A stretch of DNA of 64,000 nt. Source: JOPF136 sp963773835. Its GTDB lineage: Bacteria > Acidobacteriota > Terriglobia > Acidiferrales > UBA7541. Positions within the stretch are counted from its first letter, which is position 1. Every line of letters begins with the position of its first letter. Of the stretch, positions 10,476 through 19,900 are shown piece by piece. A model generated the notes under the pieces. The model was not told the DNA's origin and ran no database searches. It saw only the letters and a program-made list of their open reading frames with translations. The stretch covers positions 744,001 through 808,000 of the forward strand of contig CAVZCQ010000001.1 in assembly GCA_963773835.1 (NCBI GenBank), read 5' to 3'. The position numbers and the translations under genes were made by a program.

Positions 10476-10725
10476 CAAGCCCGCCGAAGAGTGGGAGCGA
10501 AGCGCTCGTCCCATCCCGGACCGGCACGCGCGAGTTCCTTCTCGCACCCTCGGCTTCATCCGTATGTCTCGGCTTCGAAAGGCGGCGGCAACCCACTTCC
10601 CGGGCTCCTGCCGCACTCAATGGCCTCCGGTCTGCAGGCCCGAGAGATATCGGCCGCCCAACACACCCGCTTCTGCGATAGAATTCAGCTACGTCTCGTG
10701 CATCTCTGACCCTTGGGAGTTGCCC

Positions 10726-10974
10726 ATGGCCGAACCAACAAAGGAAGAATTGATGGCTCGCATTGCGGAGCTGGAAAAGCAGCAGGGGACACGCAAGCGC
10801 GGCAGCCTTGAATTTCGAGTCGGTGAAAAAGGCGGGGTAAGCGTCTATGGCCTCGGCCGGTTTCCCGTCACGCTCTATTACGAGCAATGGATCCGTCTGC
10901 TCGACGCTGCCCCCGGCCTGCGCGAATTTCTCGAAGAAAACAAGAGCCGGCTCAAGATGAAAGACCAGAAGTAA
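10726..10974 (+). CDS. Small uncharacterised protein
   Basis: 82 aa from the ATG at 10726, preceded by GGGAG. The N-terminus is a short charged helix (TKEELMARIAELEKQQ). The core reads SLEFRVGEKGGVSVYGLGRFPVTLYYEQWIRLL in pieces, followed by a charged helical end. I have seen small proteins with this VSVYGLGRFPVTLY core in other bacteria as conserved hypotheticals, but know no function. There is no membrane segment or cysteine. The reading frame extends further upstream through the sucA terminator, but that part looks non-coding. It is a stand-alone gene between sucA and lexA. Confidence 0.7.
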   Translation: MAEPTKEELMARIAELEKQQGTRKRGSLEFRVGEKGGVSVYGLGRFPVTLYYEQWIRLLDAAPGLREFLEENKSRLKMKDQK

Positions 10975-11028
10975 TCCGTCCCGCTTTCACTCTGTCCCCG
11001 GGGAAGCACATCGCTCTATGGGTATCGC

Positions 11029-11058
11029 TTGACTTTTCGCCCTTTCTTCGCCTAGATT
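11029..11058 (+). promoter_or_regulatory. Putative lexA promoter
   Basis: TTGACT (11029-11034) and TAGATT (11053-11058) are separated by 18 bases, giving a start near 11065 and a leader of roughly 45 nt. No classic SOS box (CTGT-N8-ACAG, GAAC-N4-GTTC or GTTC-N7-GTTC) occurs in 10975-11111. Confidence 0.55.
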
Positions 11059-11076
11059 GGATGCCGTGAAGGCGCC

Positions 11077-11092
11077 CCCCGAAGCTTCGGGG
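11077..11092. promoter_or_regulatory. Perfect palindrome in the lexA leader
   Basis: CCCCGAAG followed directly by CTTCGGGG forms a 16-bp perfect palindrome between the predicted lexA transcription start and the GGGAG ribosome binding site (11101-11105). It could be an operator, possibly for LexA itself, or an mRNA hairpin limiting initiation. Confidence 0.4.
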
Positions 11093-11111
11093 CACCGCCC
11101 GGGAGCGTGCC

Positions 11112-11738
11112 ATGGCTCTGACCAAGCGGCAGAAGCAAGTCCTCGATTTCCTGGTGCATTTCCAGAACAAGAAGGGCTACGCGCCCAGCTACGAGGAAAT
11201 CGCCAAGGGGCTGGACCTCGCCTCGCTCGCGACGGTGCACAAGCACATCCTGACGCTCGAGCGCAAAGGCTTCATCCGCCGCGGCTACAACCAGAGCCGC
11301 TCGATCGAGGTCTTGCAGCTTCCCAAGCCCGTCCGTGAAGAGATCATCGAACGCGCCGCGGTCACCGAGCTGCCGCTCATGGGCCGCATCGCCGCCGGCC
11401 GGCCGCTCGAATCGGTCGAGGACCGCGAGACGATTTCGCTTTCCGATTTCACGCGCTCGAAGAACGTGTTTGTGCTGAAGGTGAAGGGCGAATCGATGGT
11501 CGAGGACCATATCCTCGATGGCGATTACGTGGTGGTCGAGCCCACGCAGGTGGCCAACAACGGTGAAATCGTAGTAGCGCTCCTGAACGGCGAAGAAGCC
11601 ACATTGAAACGCTTCTACCGCGAGGGCGCGGGCCGCATCCGACTCCAGCCTGCCAATGCGGAAATGCAGCCCATCCGCGTCGCCGCCGCGGACGTGAAGA
11701 TTCAGGGCCGCGTGCTCGGCGTCCTACGCAAGTACTGA
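11112..11738 (+). CDS. lexA: LexA repressor / S24 autopeptidase
   Basis: 208 aa, GGGAG six bases before the ATG. The N-terminal winged helix-turn-helix (about 1-70) begins LTKRQKQVLDFL, as in LexA. The C-terminal peptidase has the Ala95-Gly96 self-cleavage bond in a RIAAGRP context, nucleophile Ser128 in GESM and general base Lys166 in ATLKRF. The protein represses SOS genes and is inactivated by RecA-stimulated self-cleavage. All catalytic parts are intact. The palindrome at 11077-11092 is the only autoregulatory candidate; see there. It is followed by an interspersed palindromic repeat. Confidence 0.96.
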   Translation: MALTKRQKQVLDFLVHFQNKKGYAPSYEEIAKGLDLASLATVHKHILTLERKGFIRRGYNQSRSIEVLQLPKPVREEIIERAAVTELPLMGRIAAGRPLESVEDRETISLSDFTRSKNVFVLKVKGESMVEDHILDGDYVVVEPTQVANNGEIVVALLNGEEATLKRFYREGAGRIRLQPANAEMQPIRVAAADVKIQGRVLGVLRKY

Positions 11739-11747
11739 TGTTTGGTA

Positions 11748-11769
11748 GCACAGGCACTCTTGCCTGTGC
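11748..11769. repeat. Interspersed palindromic repeat (GCACAGGC family)
   Basis: GCACAGGC (11748-11755), a 6-nt loop, then GCCTGTGC (11762-11769). The same arms occur at 39570-39590, and looser relatives at about 37352-37370 and 47482-47509. The remainder of the lexA-bactofilin gap (to 11935) shows no gene. Confidence 0.65.
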
Positions 11770-11935
11770 GCTCTTTGCAAGGCCGCCGTGATGATGGAAA
11801 AGCGCACAGCCAGGAGTGGCGGTGCCACTACACCCCGTATCTCCCCCGCCCGTTTCCCCCACTTCCCCCTTGCTCCCCGCCTCTGCCGGGGATAGATTCG
11901 CTCTTCCCGGCCGACTCTGGCGAGGAGGCACACAG

Positions 11936-12343
11936 ATGAGCACATTGGATCCAAGCCGTCCCATTCCCGCGGCTGGGACAGGTTCGGCGCGCATTGGCCC
12001 GAGCGTGCAGGTGAAGGGCGAGATCAACGGCAGCGAAGACCTGGAGATTCACGGCAGCGTCGAAGGCACGGTGACACTCGACGAGCGGCGCCTGACCATC
12101 GGCCCGACCGCCAAAGTGAGCGCCGATCTTTCCGCACGCGAGATCGTGATCTACGGCAGCGTCAAAGGGAACCTGCGAGCCAAGGACCGCATCGAGATCA
12201 AAAAGGACGGCTCCGTGGTCGGCGACCTTTCCACCGCGCGCATCATGATTGAAGACGGCGCGTACTTCAAAGGCTCCATCGAAATCGAAAAGGGCGCCGA
12301 AGCCCAGCGCACCGTCAAAGCCCAGCCCGCCCACGCGGGATAG
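11936..12343 (+). CDS. Bactofilin family cytoskeletal protein
   Basis: 135 aa from the ATG at 11936, chosen because GAGGAGG lies seven bases upstream. The core (about 20-120) has the bactofilin beta-solenoid rhythm: repeated short strands with Gly turns such as VKGEINGSEDLEIHGSVEG and VYGSVKGN-like units ending in YFKGSIEI. Bactofilins polymerise without nucleotide into filaments used in cell shape, polarity or wall synthesis. The N- and C-termini are short and Pro/Ala-rich, as usual. It is not clearly in an operon with lexA; the repeat lies between them. Confidence 0.9.
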   Translation: MSTLDPSRPIPAAGTGSARIGPSVQVKGEINGSEDLEIHGSVEGTVTLDERRLTIGPTAKVSADLSAREIVIYGSVKGNLRAKDRIEIKKDGSVVGDLSTARIMIEDGAYFKGSIEIEKGAEAQRTVKAQPAHAG

Positions 12344-12354
12344 GACCGCCCCGC

Positions 12355-12377
12355 AGCAGATTCCCTGGCGATCTGCT
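12355..12377 (+). terminator. Weak hairpin after the bactofilin gene
   Basis: AGCAGAT (12355-12361) pairs with ATCTGCT (12371-12377) over a 9-nt loop, 12 bases after the bactofilin stop codon. No U run follows, so it may only stabilise the 3' end. Confidence 0.3.
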
Positions 12378-12420
12378 TCGTCCTCCTCGCACGTTCGAGC
12401 GCGTCCACGCCTCGAGCTCG

Positions 12421-12449
12421 TTGACTTCGCCGGGCGGTTCCAGTATCGT
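12421..12449 (+). promoter_or_regulatory. Putative promoter of the rplM-rpsI operon
   Basis: TTGACT (12421-12426) and TATCGT (12444-12449) are spaced by 17 bases. The predicted start is near 12456, about 30 bases before the rplM ATG. Confidence 0.55.
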
Positions 12450-12486
12450 TGGGGATTGTCTCTACAGGGAAAGGTGTGACTGAGCG

Positions 12487-12936
12487 ATGCGGACGTATGT
12501 TCCCTCGGGCGGAAGAGCCGAGGAATTGAGCAAGGGCAATCAATGGTTCGTCGTGGACGCCGCCGGCAAAGTGCTGGGCCGTCTGGCCACGCGCGTGGCA
12601 CGTGTGCTGATTGGCAAGGACAAGCCCGAATTCACGCCGCACGTGGATTGCGGCGACCACGTGGTGGTGATCAACGCTGCGAAGATCGTCCTGACCGGGC
12701 GAAAGATGGAGCAAAAGGTTTACTACCGGCACAGCGGCTATCCCGGCGGGCTGAAAGAGACGGGCGTGAAGAAGCGCCTCGCCGAGCGGCCCGAAGAGGT
12801 CATCCGCGACGCCGTACTGGGCATGCTGCCCAAGAACAAGCTGCGCGCGCATCGCGCCAAAAAGCTGCGGATCTACGTGGACGCGAAAGGTCTGGAACGT
12901 CACGCGGCGCAGAAGCCCCAGCCGCTGGCGGTGTAA
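12487..12936 (+). CDS. rplM: 50S ribosomal protein L13
   Basis: 149 aa. L13 binds 23S rRNA early in 50S assembly. The diagnostic core is present: WFVVDAAGKVLGRLAT near the N-terminus, GDHVVVINA, KVYYRHSGYPGG, and AVLGMLPKNKL toward the C-terminus. It is slightly longer than the usual 140-145 aa because of a 20-residue N-terminal lead-in. It is the first gene of the rplM-rpsI pair and follows the promoter at 12421-12449. Confidence 0.97.
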   Translation: MRTYVPSGGRAEELSKGNQWFVVDAAGKVLGRLATRVARVLIGKDKPEFTPHVDCGDHVVVINAAKIVLTGRKMEQKVYYRHSGYPGGLKETGVKKRLAERPEEVIRDAVLGMLPKNKLRAHRAKKLRIYVDAKGLERHAAQKPQPLAV

Positions 12937-13065
12937 GCGGGCTCCCAGCCGGCCCCCGGGAGTTCGCAGCGAGAGAAACAGCACGGATGAGCCGCTGAAG
13001 CAGTTCCCCGCAGGGTGGGACGCTCGCCGGATCGTTCGGAACGGGAACCAACGGAGGAACGCGTT

Positions 13066-13530
13066 TTGAGCACACAGCCATCGGTAGTGGTGGTGCCTGC
13101 GGTCGCGACGTCACCGTCGCCGGCGTCCCGAGGCATTGACCCGAATCGTCCGGCCTACGGGACCGGCCGGAGGAAAGAAGCCATCGCGCGTGTGTTCTTG
13201 CGCCCCGGCTCCGGAAAATTCACGGTCAACGGCCGCACGCTGGAGGATTACTTCAAGAATTTGGTGTGGCGGCTGATCGCCACCGAGCCGCTTCGCTTTA
13301 CCGAACTCGAGGGCAAGGTGGACATTGCCTGCACCTGCCGCGGAGGCGGCGCGGCGGGCCAGGCGGACGCGGTGCGCATGGGACTCTCGCGCGCCATCTC
13401 GCGGCACGACACCGAGCTGCGGCCGCGGTTGCGCAAGAATGGATTTCTGACGCGCGATTCGCGTATGAAAGAGCGCAAGAAGTACGGCCAGAAGGGCGCG
13501 CGCAAGCGGTTCCAGTACAGCAAGAGGTAG
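13066..13530 (+). CDS. rpsI: 30S ribosomal protein S9
   Basis: 154 aa from a TTG start at 13066, chosen because ACGGAGG ends eight bases before it. A longer frame from 13015 has no such site. The S9 core is clear: GTGRRKEAIARVFLRPG, FTVNGR, GGGAAGQADAVRMGLSRAI, and the C-terminal tail ending KRFQYSKR, whose last residues reach the P-site tRNA. An N-terminal extension of about 30 mostly Val/Pro/Ser residues is unusual for S9 (about 130 aa). Forms a two-gene unit with rplM. Confidence 0.95.
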   Translation: MSTQPSVVVVPAVATSPSPASRGIDPNRPAYGTGRRKEAIARVFLRPGSGKFTVNGRTLEDYFKNLVWRLIATEPLRFTELEGKVDIACTCRGGGAAGQADAVRMGLSRAISRHDTELRPRLRKNGFLTRDSRMKERKKYGQKGARKRFQYSKR

Positions 13531-13720
13531 TGACTGGTGGTCGGTGACCCGCCTTCGCCGAGGCTTCGGCGGGCAGTCTGGTGACTGGCGAAGGCTTACC
13601 GTAGCTGGGCTGGAAGGTGTGAGTCTGCACAGTAGTTCAATTCACGGCCGGCAAGATGCCGGCAAAAAAGGACGCTGCCCGGATGACGGGTCCGAAGCGT
13701 CCCTCTCATAAAGGAGGCAC

Positions 13721-14611
13721 ATGGCAGTCGAAATTTCCATGAAGGAGTTGCTGGAGGCCGGAGTCCATTTCGGCCACCAGACGCGCCGCTGGAACCCGAA
13801 GATGAAGGAATACATCTTCGGCGAGCGCAACGGGATCCACATCGTGGACCTGCAGAAGACGCTCAAGATGTTCCGCGATGCGGCACGCTACGTGAGCGAG
13901 CTGGCCGCGCAGGGCCGCGCGGTGCTGTTCGTGGGCACCAAGCGCCAGGCGCAGGAAGCCGTGGCGGAAGAGGCCAAGCGCTCCAACATGTATTACGTGA
14001 ACAACCGCTGGCTCGGCGGGACGCTGACGAATTTCGCCACCGTGCAGAAATCCATCAAACGGTTGCGCGAGCTGAAGGCCATGAAAGAGGATGGCCGCAT
14101 GGCCCAGCTCTCCAAGAAGGAAGCGGCGCGGCTGGAGCGCGAGCTGAAGCATCTGCAGGCCAACCTGGAAGGCATCGAATCGATGGCCGCGCTCCCCGAT
14201 GCGCTCTTCGTGATCGATTCGGCGAGTGAGGACATCGCCGTGCGCGAGGCGCGCCGCATGGGCATCCCCGTGGTGGCCATCGTGGACACGAACTGCGACC
14301 CGGACCTGGTGGACGTGGTGATCCCCGGCAACGACGACGCGCTCCGCGCCATCAAACTCTTCACCTCGAAGATCGCGGACGCGGTGAAGGAGGGCCGCGA
14401 GCAGTTCGAGCGCTCGCAGCTCGAGTCGCAGAAGGCCGCGGAAGCCCCTGAGGGCGCGGCTCCGGCCCCGGCGGCCGAAACCGCCGCGTTCGTGGACGCC
14501 AGCGCATACGAGGAATACGAAAAGCAGGAAGGCTACTTCGTGGACCGGGCCTTCGAGACGCCCGCGGCCGAAGAAGTCCTGACTCCTACCGAGAAAGACA
14601 GCAAGGAGTAA
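13721..14611 (+). CDS. rpsB: 30S ribosomal protein S2
   Basis: 296 aa, with AAAGGAGG seven bases before the ATG. The S2 core (about 1-225) includes LLEAGVHFGHQTRRWNPKM, VLFVGTKRQAQ, NNRWLGGTLTNF and DTNCDPDLVD with IPGNDDA. The C-terminal 60 residues are an acidic Ala/Pro/Glu-rich extension not found in E. coli S2. The 190-base gap before it holds a GACTGGTG-type low-complexity repeat and a GCCGGC hairpin, but no clear promoter. It starts the rpsB-tsf-pyrH-frr unit. Confidence 0.97.
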   Translation: MAVEISMKELLEAGVHFGHQTRRWNPKMKEYIFGERNGIHIVDLQKTLKMFRDAARYVSELAAQGRAVLFVGTKRQAQEAVAEEAKRSNMYYVNNRWLGGTLTNFATVQKSIKRLRELKAMKEDGRMAQLSKKEAARLERELKHLQANLEGIESMAALPDALFVIDSASEDIAVREARRMGIPVVAIVDTNCDPDLVDVVIPGNDDALRAIKLFTSKIADAVKEGREQFERSQLESQKAAEAPEGAAPAPAAETAAFVDASAYEEYEKQEGYFVDRAFETPAAEEVLTPTEKDSKE

Positions 14612-14725
14612 TCGTCCCGGGCGAAGGATCGGACCCCGCGCGTTTGGGACGGCGCGGGGAGATTCGCGGCCCGCGGATTCGCGCGGCGCGGTGCGCGTGA
14701 CCGGCGCAAAGGACCAAGAGAGATC

Positions 14726-15409
14726 ATGAGCACGCAGCCAGCCAAGGAAGGGCAACTGCAAATCTCCGCGCAACTGGTCAAGACCCTCCGCGAGCGCACC
14801 GGCGCAGGCTTCAGCGACTGCCGCTCCGCCCTCCTCGAGTCCAAGGGCGACCTGGAATCCGCCGCGGCCATCCTCCGGGAAAAGGGGCAGGCGGCGGCCA
14901 AGAAAAAGGCGGCGCGCGCGGCCACCGAAGGCGCCATCGGCACATACCTGCACGCCGGCGGGAAGATTGCGACGCTGGTGGAAGTGAATTGCGAGAGCGA
15001 TTTCGTGGCGCGCACGGATGAATTCCAGCTTCTGTGCCACGAACTGGCCATGCACGTGGCCGCGCTCGACCCGCGCTACGTCCGGCGCGAAGACGTGCCC
15101 CCGGAAATCGTGGAGCGCGAGCGCGCGAGTTATCTGGACCAGGCGCGCTCCTCCGGCAAACCGGAAAACGTGCTCGATCGGATCGTGGAAGGCAAACTTG
15201 AAAAGTTTTTCGCCGAAGGCTGCCTCTACGAGCAGCATTTCATCAAGGACGAGCAGCTCAGCGTGCGCGACCTGATCCAGCAGACCATCGCCAAGGTGGG
15301 TGAAAACATCAGCGTGCGCAGGTTTGCGCGCTTCAAAGTGGGCGAACTGAGCGCGGCGCAGGATTCCGCGCCGGCCGGCCCGGATGCGGCTCCGCCGGAT
15401 CCCGCCTGA
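14726..15409 (+). CDS. tsf: Elongation factor Ts
   Basis: 227 aa. Guanine-nucleotide exchange factor for EF-Tu. The UBA-like N-terminus has KTLRERTGAGFSDCRSALLE, and the core has NCESDFVARTDEF followed by the dimerisation-like region and DLIQQTIAKVGENISVRRF. It is a short EF-Ts (E. coli 283 aa), nearer in size to the Thermus form. It ends in an Ala/Pro-rich tail. It follows rpsB by 114 bases and precedes pyrH, the standard bacterial order. Confidence 0.96.
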   Translation: MSTQPAKEGQLQISAQLVKTLRERTGAGFSDCRSALLESKGDLESAAAILREKGQAAAKKKAARAATEGAIGTYLHAGGKIATLVEVNCESDFVARTDEFQLLCHELAMHVAALDPRYVRREDVPPEIVERERASYLDQARSSGKPENVLDRIVEGKLEKFFAEGCLYEQHFIKDEQLSVRDLIQQTIAKVGENISVRRFARFKVGELSAAQDSAPAGPDAAPPDPA

Positions 15410-15520
15410 CAGCCCGCGGCGTGCTGCGGCTGCGCGTTGCCCTCTGATAGAATGACTGGGATGCGCCCGCGCCAGGGCTGCGGGCCGTCCAGCGCCGCCA
15501 GCAACCAGGGAGCAAGTTCA

Positions 15521-16282
15521 ATGGCCGTGGCACAAGGAAGTTCCGTGGCACCCGCATCCCGCGCTAATCTCCATTACCAACGCATCTTGCTGAAGCTTTC
15601 CGGCGAGTCGCTGCAGGGGCCGCAGGGCTACGGCCTTCACGGCGAGACGGTGACGCGCCTGGCCAATGAAATCAAGGCGGTGTACGAGCTGGGCGTGGAA
15701 ATCGCCGTAGTCGTCGGCGGCGGGAATATCTTCCGCGGCGCGCGCCAGGGCGGCCTGGGAATCGAGCGCGCCACGGGCGACTACATGGGAATGCTCGCCA
15801 CGGTCATCAATTCGCTGGCGCTCCAGGACTCGCTGGAAAAAACCGGCTGCCTCACTCGGGTCATGAGCGCCATCGAAATGCACCAGGTGGCCGAGCCCTT
15901 CATCCGCCGGCGCGCCACGCGCCACCTGGAGAAGGGCCGCATCGTGATCCTCGCCGCGGGCACCGGCAACCCGTATTTCTCCACCGACACCGCGGCGGCG
16001 TTGCGCGCGGTGGAGATCAAGGCCGGCGCCATCCTCAAGGCCACGCGCGTCGACGGAATTTACGACGCCGATCCGGAAAAAGTGCCCGACGCCAAGCGCT
16101 TCGACAAGATTGACTACCTGGAAGTGATCCAGCGTGGCCTGCAGGTGATGGACACCACCGCGATTTCTCTGTGCATGGACAACAAGCTGCCCATCGTGGT
16201 GTTCGACATGAATAAGCCGGGAAACGTGCAGCGACTCGTGCGGGGAGAGAAGGTCGGCTCGGTGGTCTGCTCGGTGAAGTAG
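15521..16282 (+). CDS. pyrH: UMP kinase
   Basis: 253 aa from the ATG at 15521 (AGGGAG eight bases upstream). Phosphorylates UMP to UDP with ATP. The amino-acid-kinase fold is visible: RILLKLSGESL at the start, VVVGGGNIFRG, the UMP-binding region around ATGDYMGMLATVIN, ILAAGTGNPYFSTDTAAALRA, and KATRVDGIYDADP. About 15 residues precede the usual start. It sits between tsf and frr as in most bacteria. Confidence 0.96.
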   Translation: MAVAQGSSVAPASRANLHYQRILLKLSGESLQGPQGYGLHGETVTRLANEIKAVYELGVEIAVVVGGGNIFRGARQGGLGIERATGDYMGMLATVINSLALQDSLEKTGCLTRVMSAIEMHQVAEPFIRRRATRHLEKGRIVILAAGTGNPYFSTDTAAALRAVEIKAGAILKATRVDGIYDADPEKVPDAKRFDKIDYLEVIQRGLQVMDTTAISLCMDNKLPIVVFDMNKPGNVQRLVRGEKVGSVVCSVK

Positions 16283-16311
16283 GGGCCAGTGCACATGCGG
16301 AGGTGGGTCGC

Positions 16312-16887
16312 ATGACGGCGATCGCAAATACGAAAGACGCCATGAGCCAGGCGCGCGCGCGCATGGAAAAGGCCGTGGAAGATTTCCGGAAGGAGCTGGC
16401 GACCGTGCGCACCGGGCGCGCCAACGTGGCCCTGCTGGATCACATCCGCGTCGATTACCACGGCACGCCCATGCCCATCAACCAGCTCGGCACCCTGACC
16501 GTGCCGGACCCGGCGCTGATCCTGATCTCGCCGTGGGATCCAAGCGTCGTCCCGCTGGTGGACAAGGCCATCCGTACCTCGGACCTGGGCCTCAATCCCG
16601 CGACGGACGGCAAGGTGGTCCGCGTGCCGATTCCGGCGCTCACGGAGGAACGGCGCAAAGAACTGGTGAAGCATTTGCACAAAGCGCTCGAGAACCACCG
16701 CACCGCCGTGCGCAACGTGCGCCGCGACGTGAAAGAGGCGATTGAAAAGCTGGAAAAAGAAAAGAAAATCAGCCAGGACGACCTGAAGCGCACTCTGGAC
16801 GAGCTCGAAAAGGTGACCCACCAGGAAACCAAGAAGCTGGAAGACCTTTCCGCTGCAAAAGAAAAAGAAGTGATCGAAATCAAGTAG
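16312..16887 (+). CDS. frr: Ribosome recycling factor
   Basis: 191 aa from the ATG at 16312, seven bases after GGAGGT. Splits post-termination ribosomes together with EF-G. Family features: RTGRANVALLD, VDYHGTPMPINQLG, the ILISPWDPS segment, NPATDGKVVRVPIPALTEERRKEL, and the long charged C-terminal helix with KKISQDDLKR. Last gene of the rpsB-tsf-pyrH-frr cluster, convergent with the DUF3857 gene. The 93-base gap contains a GGACGG/CCGTCC stem but no good U tract. Confidence 0.97.
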   Translation: MTAIANTKDAMSQARARMEKAVEDFRKELATVRTGRANVALLDHIRVDYHGTPMPINQLGTLTVPDPALILISPWDPSVVPLVDKAIRTSDLGLNPATDGKVVRVPIPALTEERRKELVKHLHKALENHRTAVRNVRRDVKEAIEKLEKEKKISQDDLKRTLDELEKVTHQETKKLEDLSAAKEKEVIEIK

Positions 16888-16980
16888 GGGGACGGGACCG
16901 GCGCTCCTGGCCGTCCGCTTCCTTTGGGGAGGCCGTGGCAGTAGCAGGGCCAGGGCCAGGGAATGGCCTGCGTGATCCCC

Positions 16981-19900
16981 TCACTCCACCACACGCACCT
17001 GATCCGCGGGGAAGAGCGTGAAGGTGCATACCGGCCGTTCGGTGCCGCAGGCCAGCCGGCCAAGCCTTACGAGCTTCGCGGGCGAATCCTCCGGCAGCAT
17101 GGGCCCATAGTTGAGCGCGCGAAGGCTTTGCGCCGCCCCGCGCAACGCGACATTGCCCCGCACGAACTTTACCGCGTCGGCGTGCTGGCCTGCGCCGAGC
17201 AACACGAAGAACTCGGCCCACCCGGCGGTGCCGGCGGGCAGCAGCCGGGCGAGGCTGTATTCTTGGATCAGTGGAAGCTGGTCGCGCGCGCGCAGGACGA
17301 GCGCCTCCGCCTCCTTCACTCCTCCGGCAAGTTTTTCCAGCCGCTCGCGTGTCTCCGGCGGCGGGTGCGCGGTGGCCAGCGCGAGGGCGTACATCCGTTC
17401 CGCCTCCGCCTTGTTTTTCTGCTTCTCGTACATTTGTCCCAGATGGTCCCCGGCTTCGCCGCGAATACTGAGCCGCCAGGCGGCCTCGAGGTAGCGTTCG
17501 GCGCGTTTCCACTCGCCGCGCTGGAAGCAGGTCCAGCCAAGGGTGTCCCAGTAGGTGGCGAGAGAAGCGACGCGAGCGAGGTCGCGCACCGTGAGTTTAT
17601 CGAGCGTCACGTTGCTGAGATCCGACTCGGCGCCGGCGGCCGCAAGTTCGGCGAACTTCTGCGCCCGGTCCAGGTGCACGCCGTGCTGCGCGAGCTCGTA
17701 GGCGGCGCTGTTCCAAACCCCCGGCGACGGGCTGAGCGCGACGGCTTTGTCGAACGCTGCCTGCGCCTTGCCGGGCTGGTTGAGGTTTAACTCGGCGCGG
17801 CCCAGGTTCAGGTAGAGCCGCGGGTCGCCGGAGGAAAGCGCGACGGCCTTTTCCAGCTCCGTCTCCGCTTCCGCCCAGCGGTGCGCCTCGCCAAGCGTGG
17901 CGCCCAGGCTGGCCTGAGCCATGGGGTCGAGCGGCTTCACCCGGAGCTGCTTGCGGAACGCGGCGATGGCTTCGTCGTAATGTTGCTGCGCGGCTTCAGC
18001 CAGCCCCAGCCCTTCGTAGGCGAATTCGTCGGCCGGCTCCAGCTCGATCTGTTTGCGAAAAGCTTCGGCGGCCTTTGCGTTTTCCTGTTGGGCGAGCCGC
18101 ACCGCCCCGAGGAGTTTCCACGCGCGTTTATGAGCAGGCTCGCGGGCCACTGCGCGTTCCAGGAGCTGTTCGGCCAGAGCGAACTTCTGTCCTGCGTAGG
18201 CGCTGGTGGCGGCCTGGACGAGTTCGTCCACCGGGGCGGAGTCTGGAATCGCATTCGCGCCTGCCTCCTTGGATTCGAGGACAAAAGATTGGGCCTCGTC
18301 ATTGCGCACGGCGCGGCGGAAGAAGAGCGTGAAGTCACTCGCGCCGGCGGCCAGGATCTCGTGCTGGCGGATGTTGAGCGTGCGCGAGCCAGTAAGCAAA
18401 CCGCCCGCGGCGGAGTAGGCAGAGCGGTAATCGCCGTAATCCCGCGACACGGAAGTGGCCACGGGAGCGCGCGCGGTGTAGCGCGGCGGGAAGGCGAGCT
18501 TCATTTCCATGGTCACCTCGGCCGGCGACCCTAGCACGATGGATTCGCCGGGCTTCGCAGGGTCCGGCAGCGCCAAAGGCGGGAGCGGAGGAGAAAGACG
18601 CGCGCTGCGGCTCGACCAGTCGAATAAGCCGGGTTCCACCACGTGGTAATCGAGCGTGAAGGGATGGTGCGTGTCCGCGGGGTCGGCTGGCCTTACTTCG
18701 CCGATTTCGCCGCGCAGGCCGTCGGAGGCCGCAATGGCCTGGCCGAGCTCTTTCCATTTCGACTGCGGCGCGCGGCGAAAAGCCAGACGGAGCAATACTT
18801 CGTTATCGCCGCGCAACGCGTAGTGCACATGCGCGTCGAGTTTGCCCAGGCCGTCCACCGAGCCTTCCAGCCGCCAGAACTGGTGCACGGGGAATGGAGG
18901 ATCGGCAGGAGTCTCGAGAATTGTGGCTGGGCCGTCCGGCGGCACGCCCAGAGCCTGCCGGTGGCGGAGCGCGGAGATGAGAAAGCCGAATGGAGCAACC
19001 TCCGTGGTCGTGTCCAGCCAGAAGACGTCCGTGCCCGCCGTGACTCGGGTGATCACGCGGTCGAACTCGGCGGGGCTGGGCATTTCCGGGTCGGGATTGC
19101 GCTGCGCGCTGACGAGCACGGCGTCTGCGCGAAGGCCGGCCGCCGCGGCGAGCGCGGCGAGCAACGCGTGTTTATCGATCGAATCGGCGTAGCCGTTTTT
19201 CAGCACGGCGGCGAGCGGATGCGGCTCGAACCGGCCGCTTCCGAAGGGGAGGTTTACGTAGCGGAATTGGACGGCCACATAGTCGTACAGGGCGCCGAGT
19301 TTCTCTGCCGGAGTCTTGCTGGACTGGGTCAGCTCGTCCGCCTTCTTCTGGATTTCCGGCGTCGCCGCGGCGCCCGCGTGCATCACGGATTGATACCAGG
19401 CGCCGAGTTCTTCCCAGCTCGAGAAGGTGGACACGCGGATGTCCGGCTCATCCGCGGGTTTGGATTGCGATTTCCCTTCCGCGGAGTCCCCGGTTCGGGT
19501 CATGTGCGCGCTGGCCCAGGAATAGACGCGGCGCCCGGAGGATTCTTCGATGTGCGGGTCGAGGCCCGGGCGCGTTTTCAGTTTCAGCGGCCGCGCGGCG
19601 GGCACGTCGAGCTCGAACTTCTGGTAGAGCGTAATGGCGTTTTTCTCGAAGTCCTGCTCGAACCAGAACTGGCCGGGCGCCAGCGGCTGCTGGATGACTT
19701 CGATTACCTGATATTCCAGCGTTTCGCCGGGATGGAGCGCCGGAACGCTGATGTGCTTCTCTCGCGCGTCGGAGTAGAGCGGGGCGTCGCGGACGGCCTG
19801 CGCCGCCAGATCCTGGATGAGTTCGTGCGGCGCTTCGGTAGTGCTGCCGTCGGATTGGCGAACGCGGACGTAGGCGATGTCGATGTGTTCGGTGGAGCTG

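Noticed and set aside
13531..13720. Gene in the rpsI-rpsB gap
   Set aside because: Only GACTGGTG-type repeats, a GCTTCGGCGGG hairpin and the rpsB ribosome binding site are visible.
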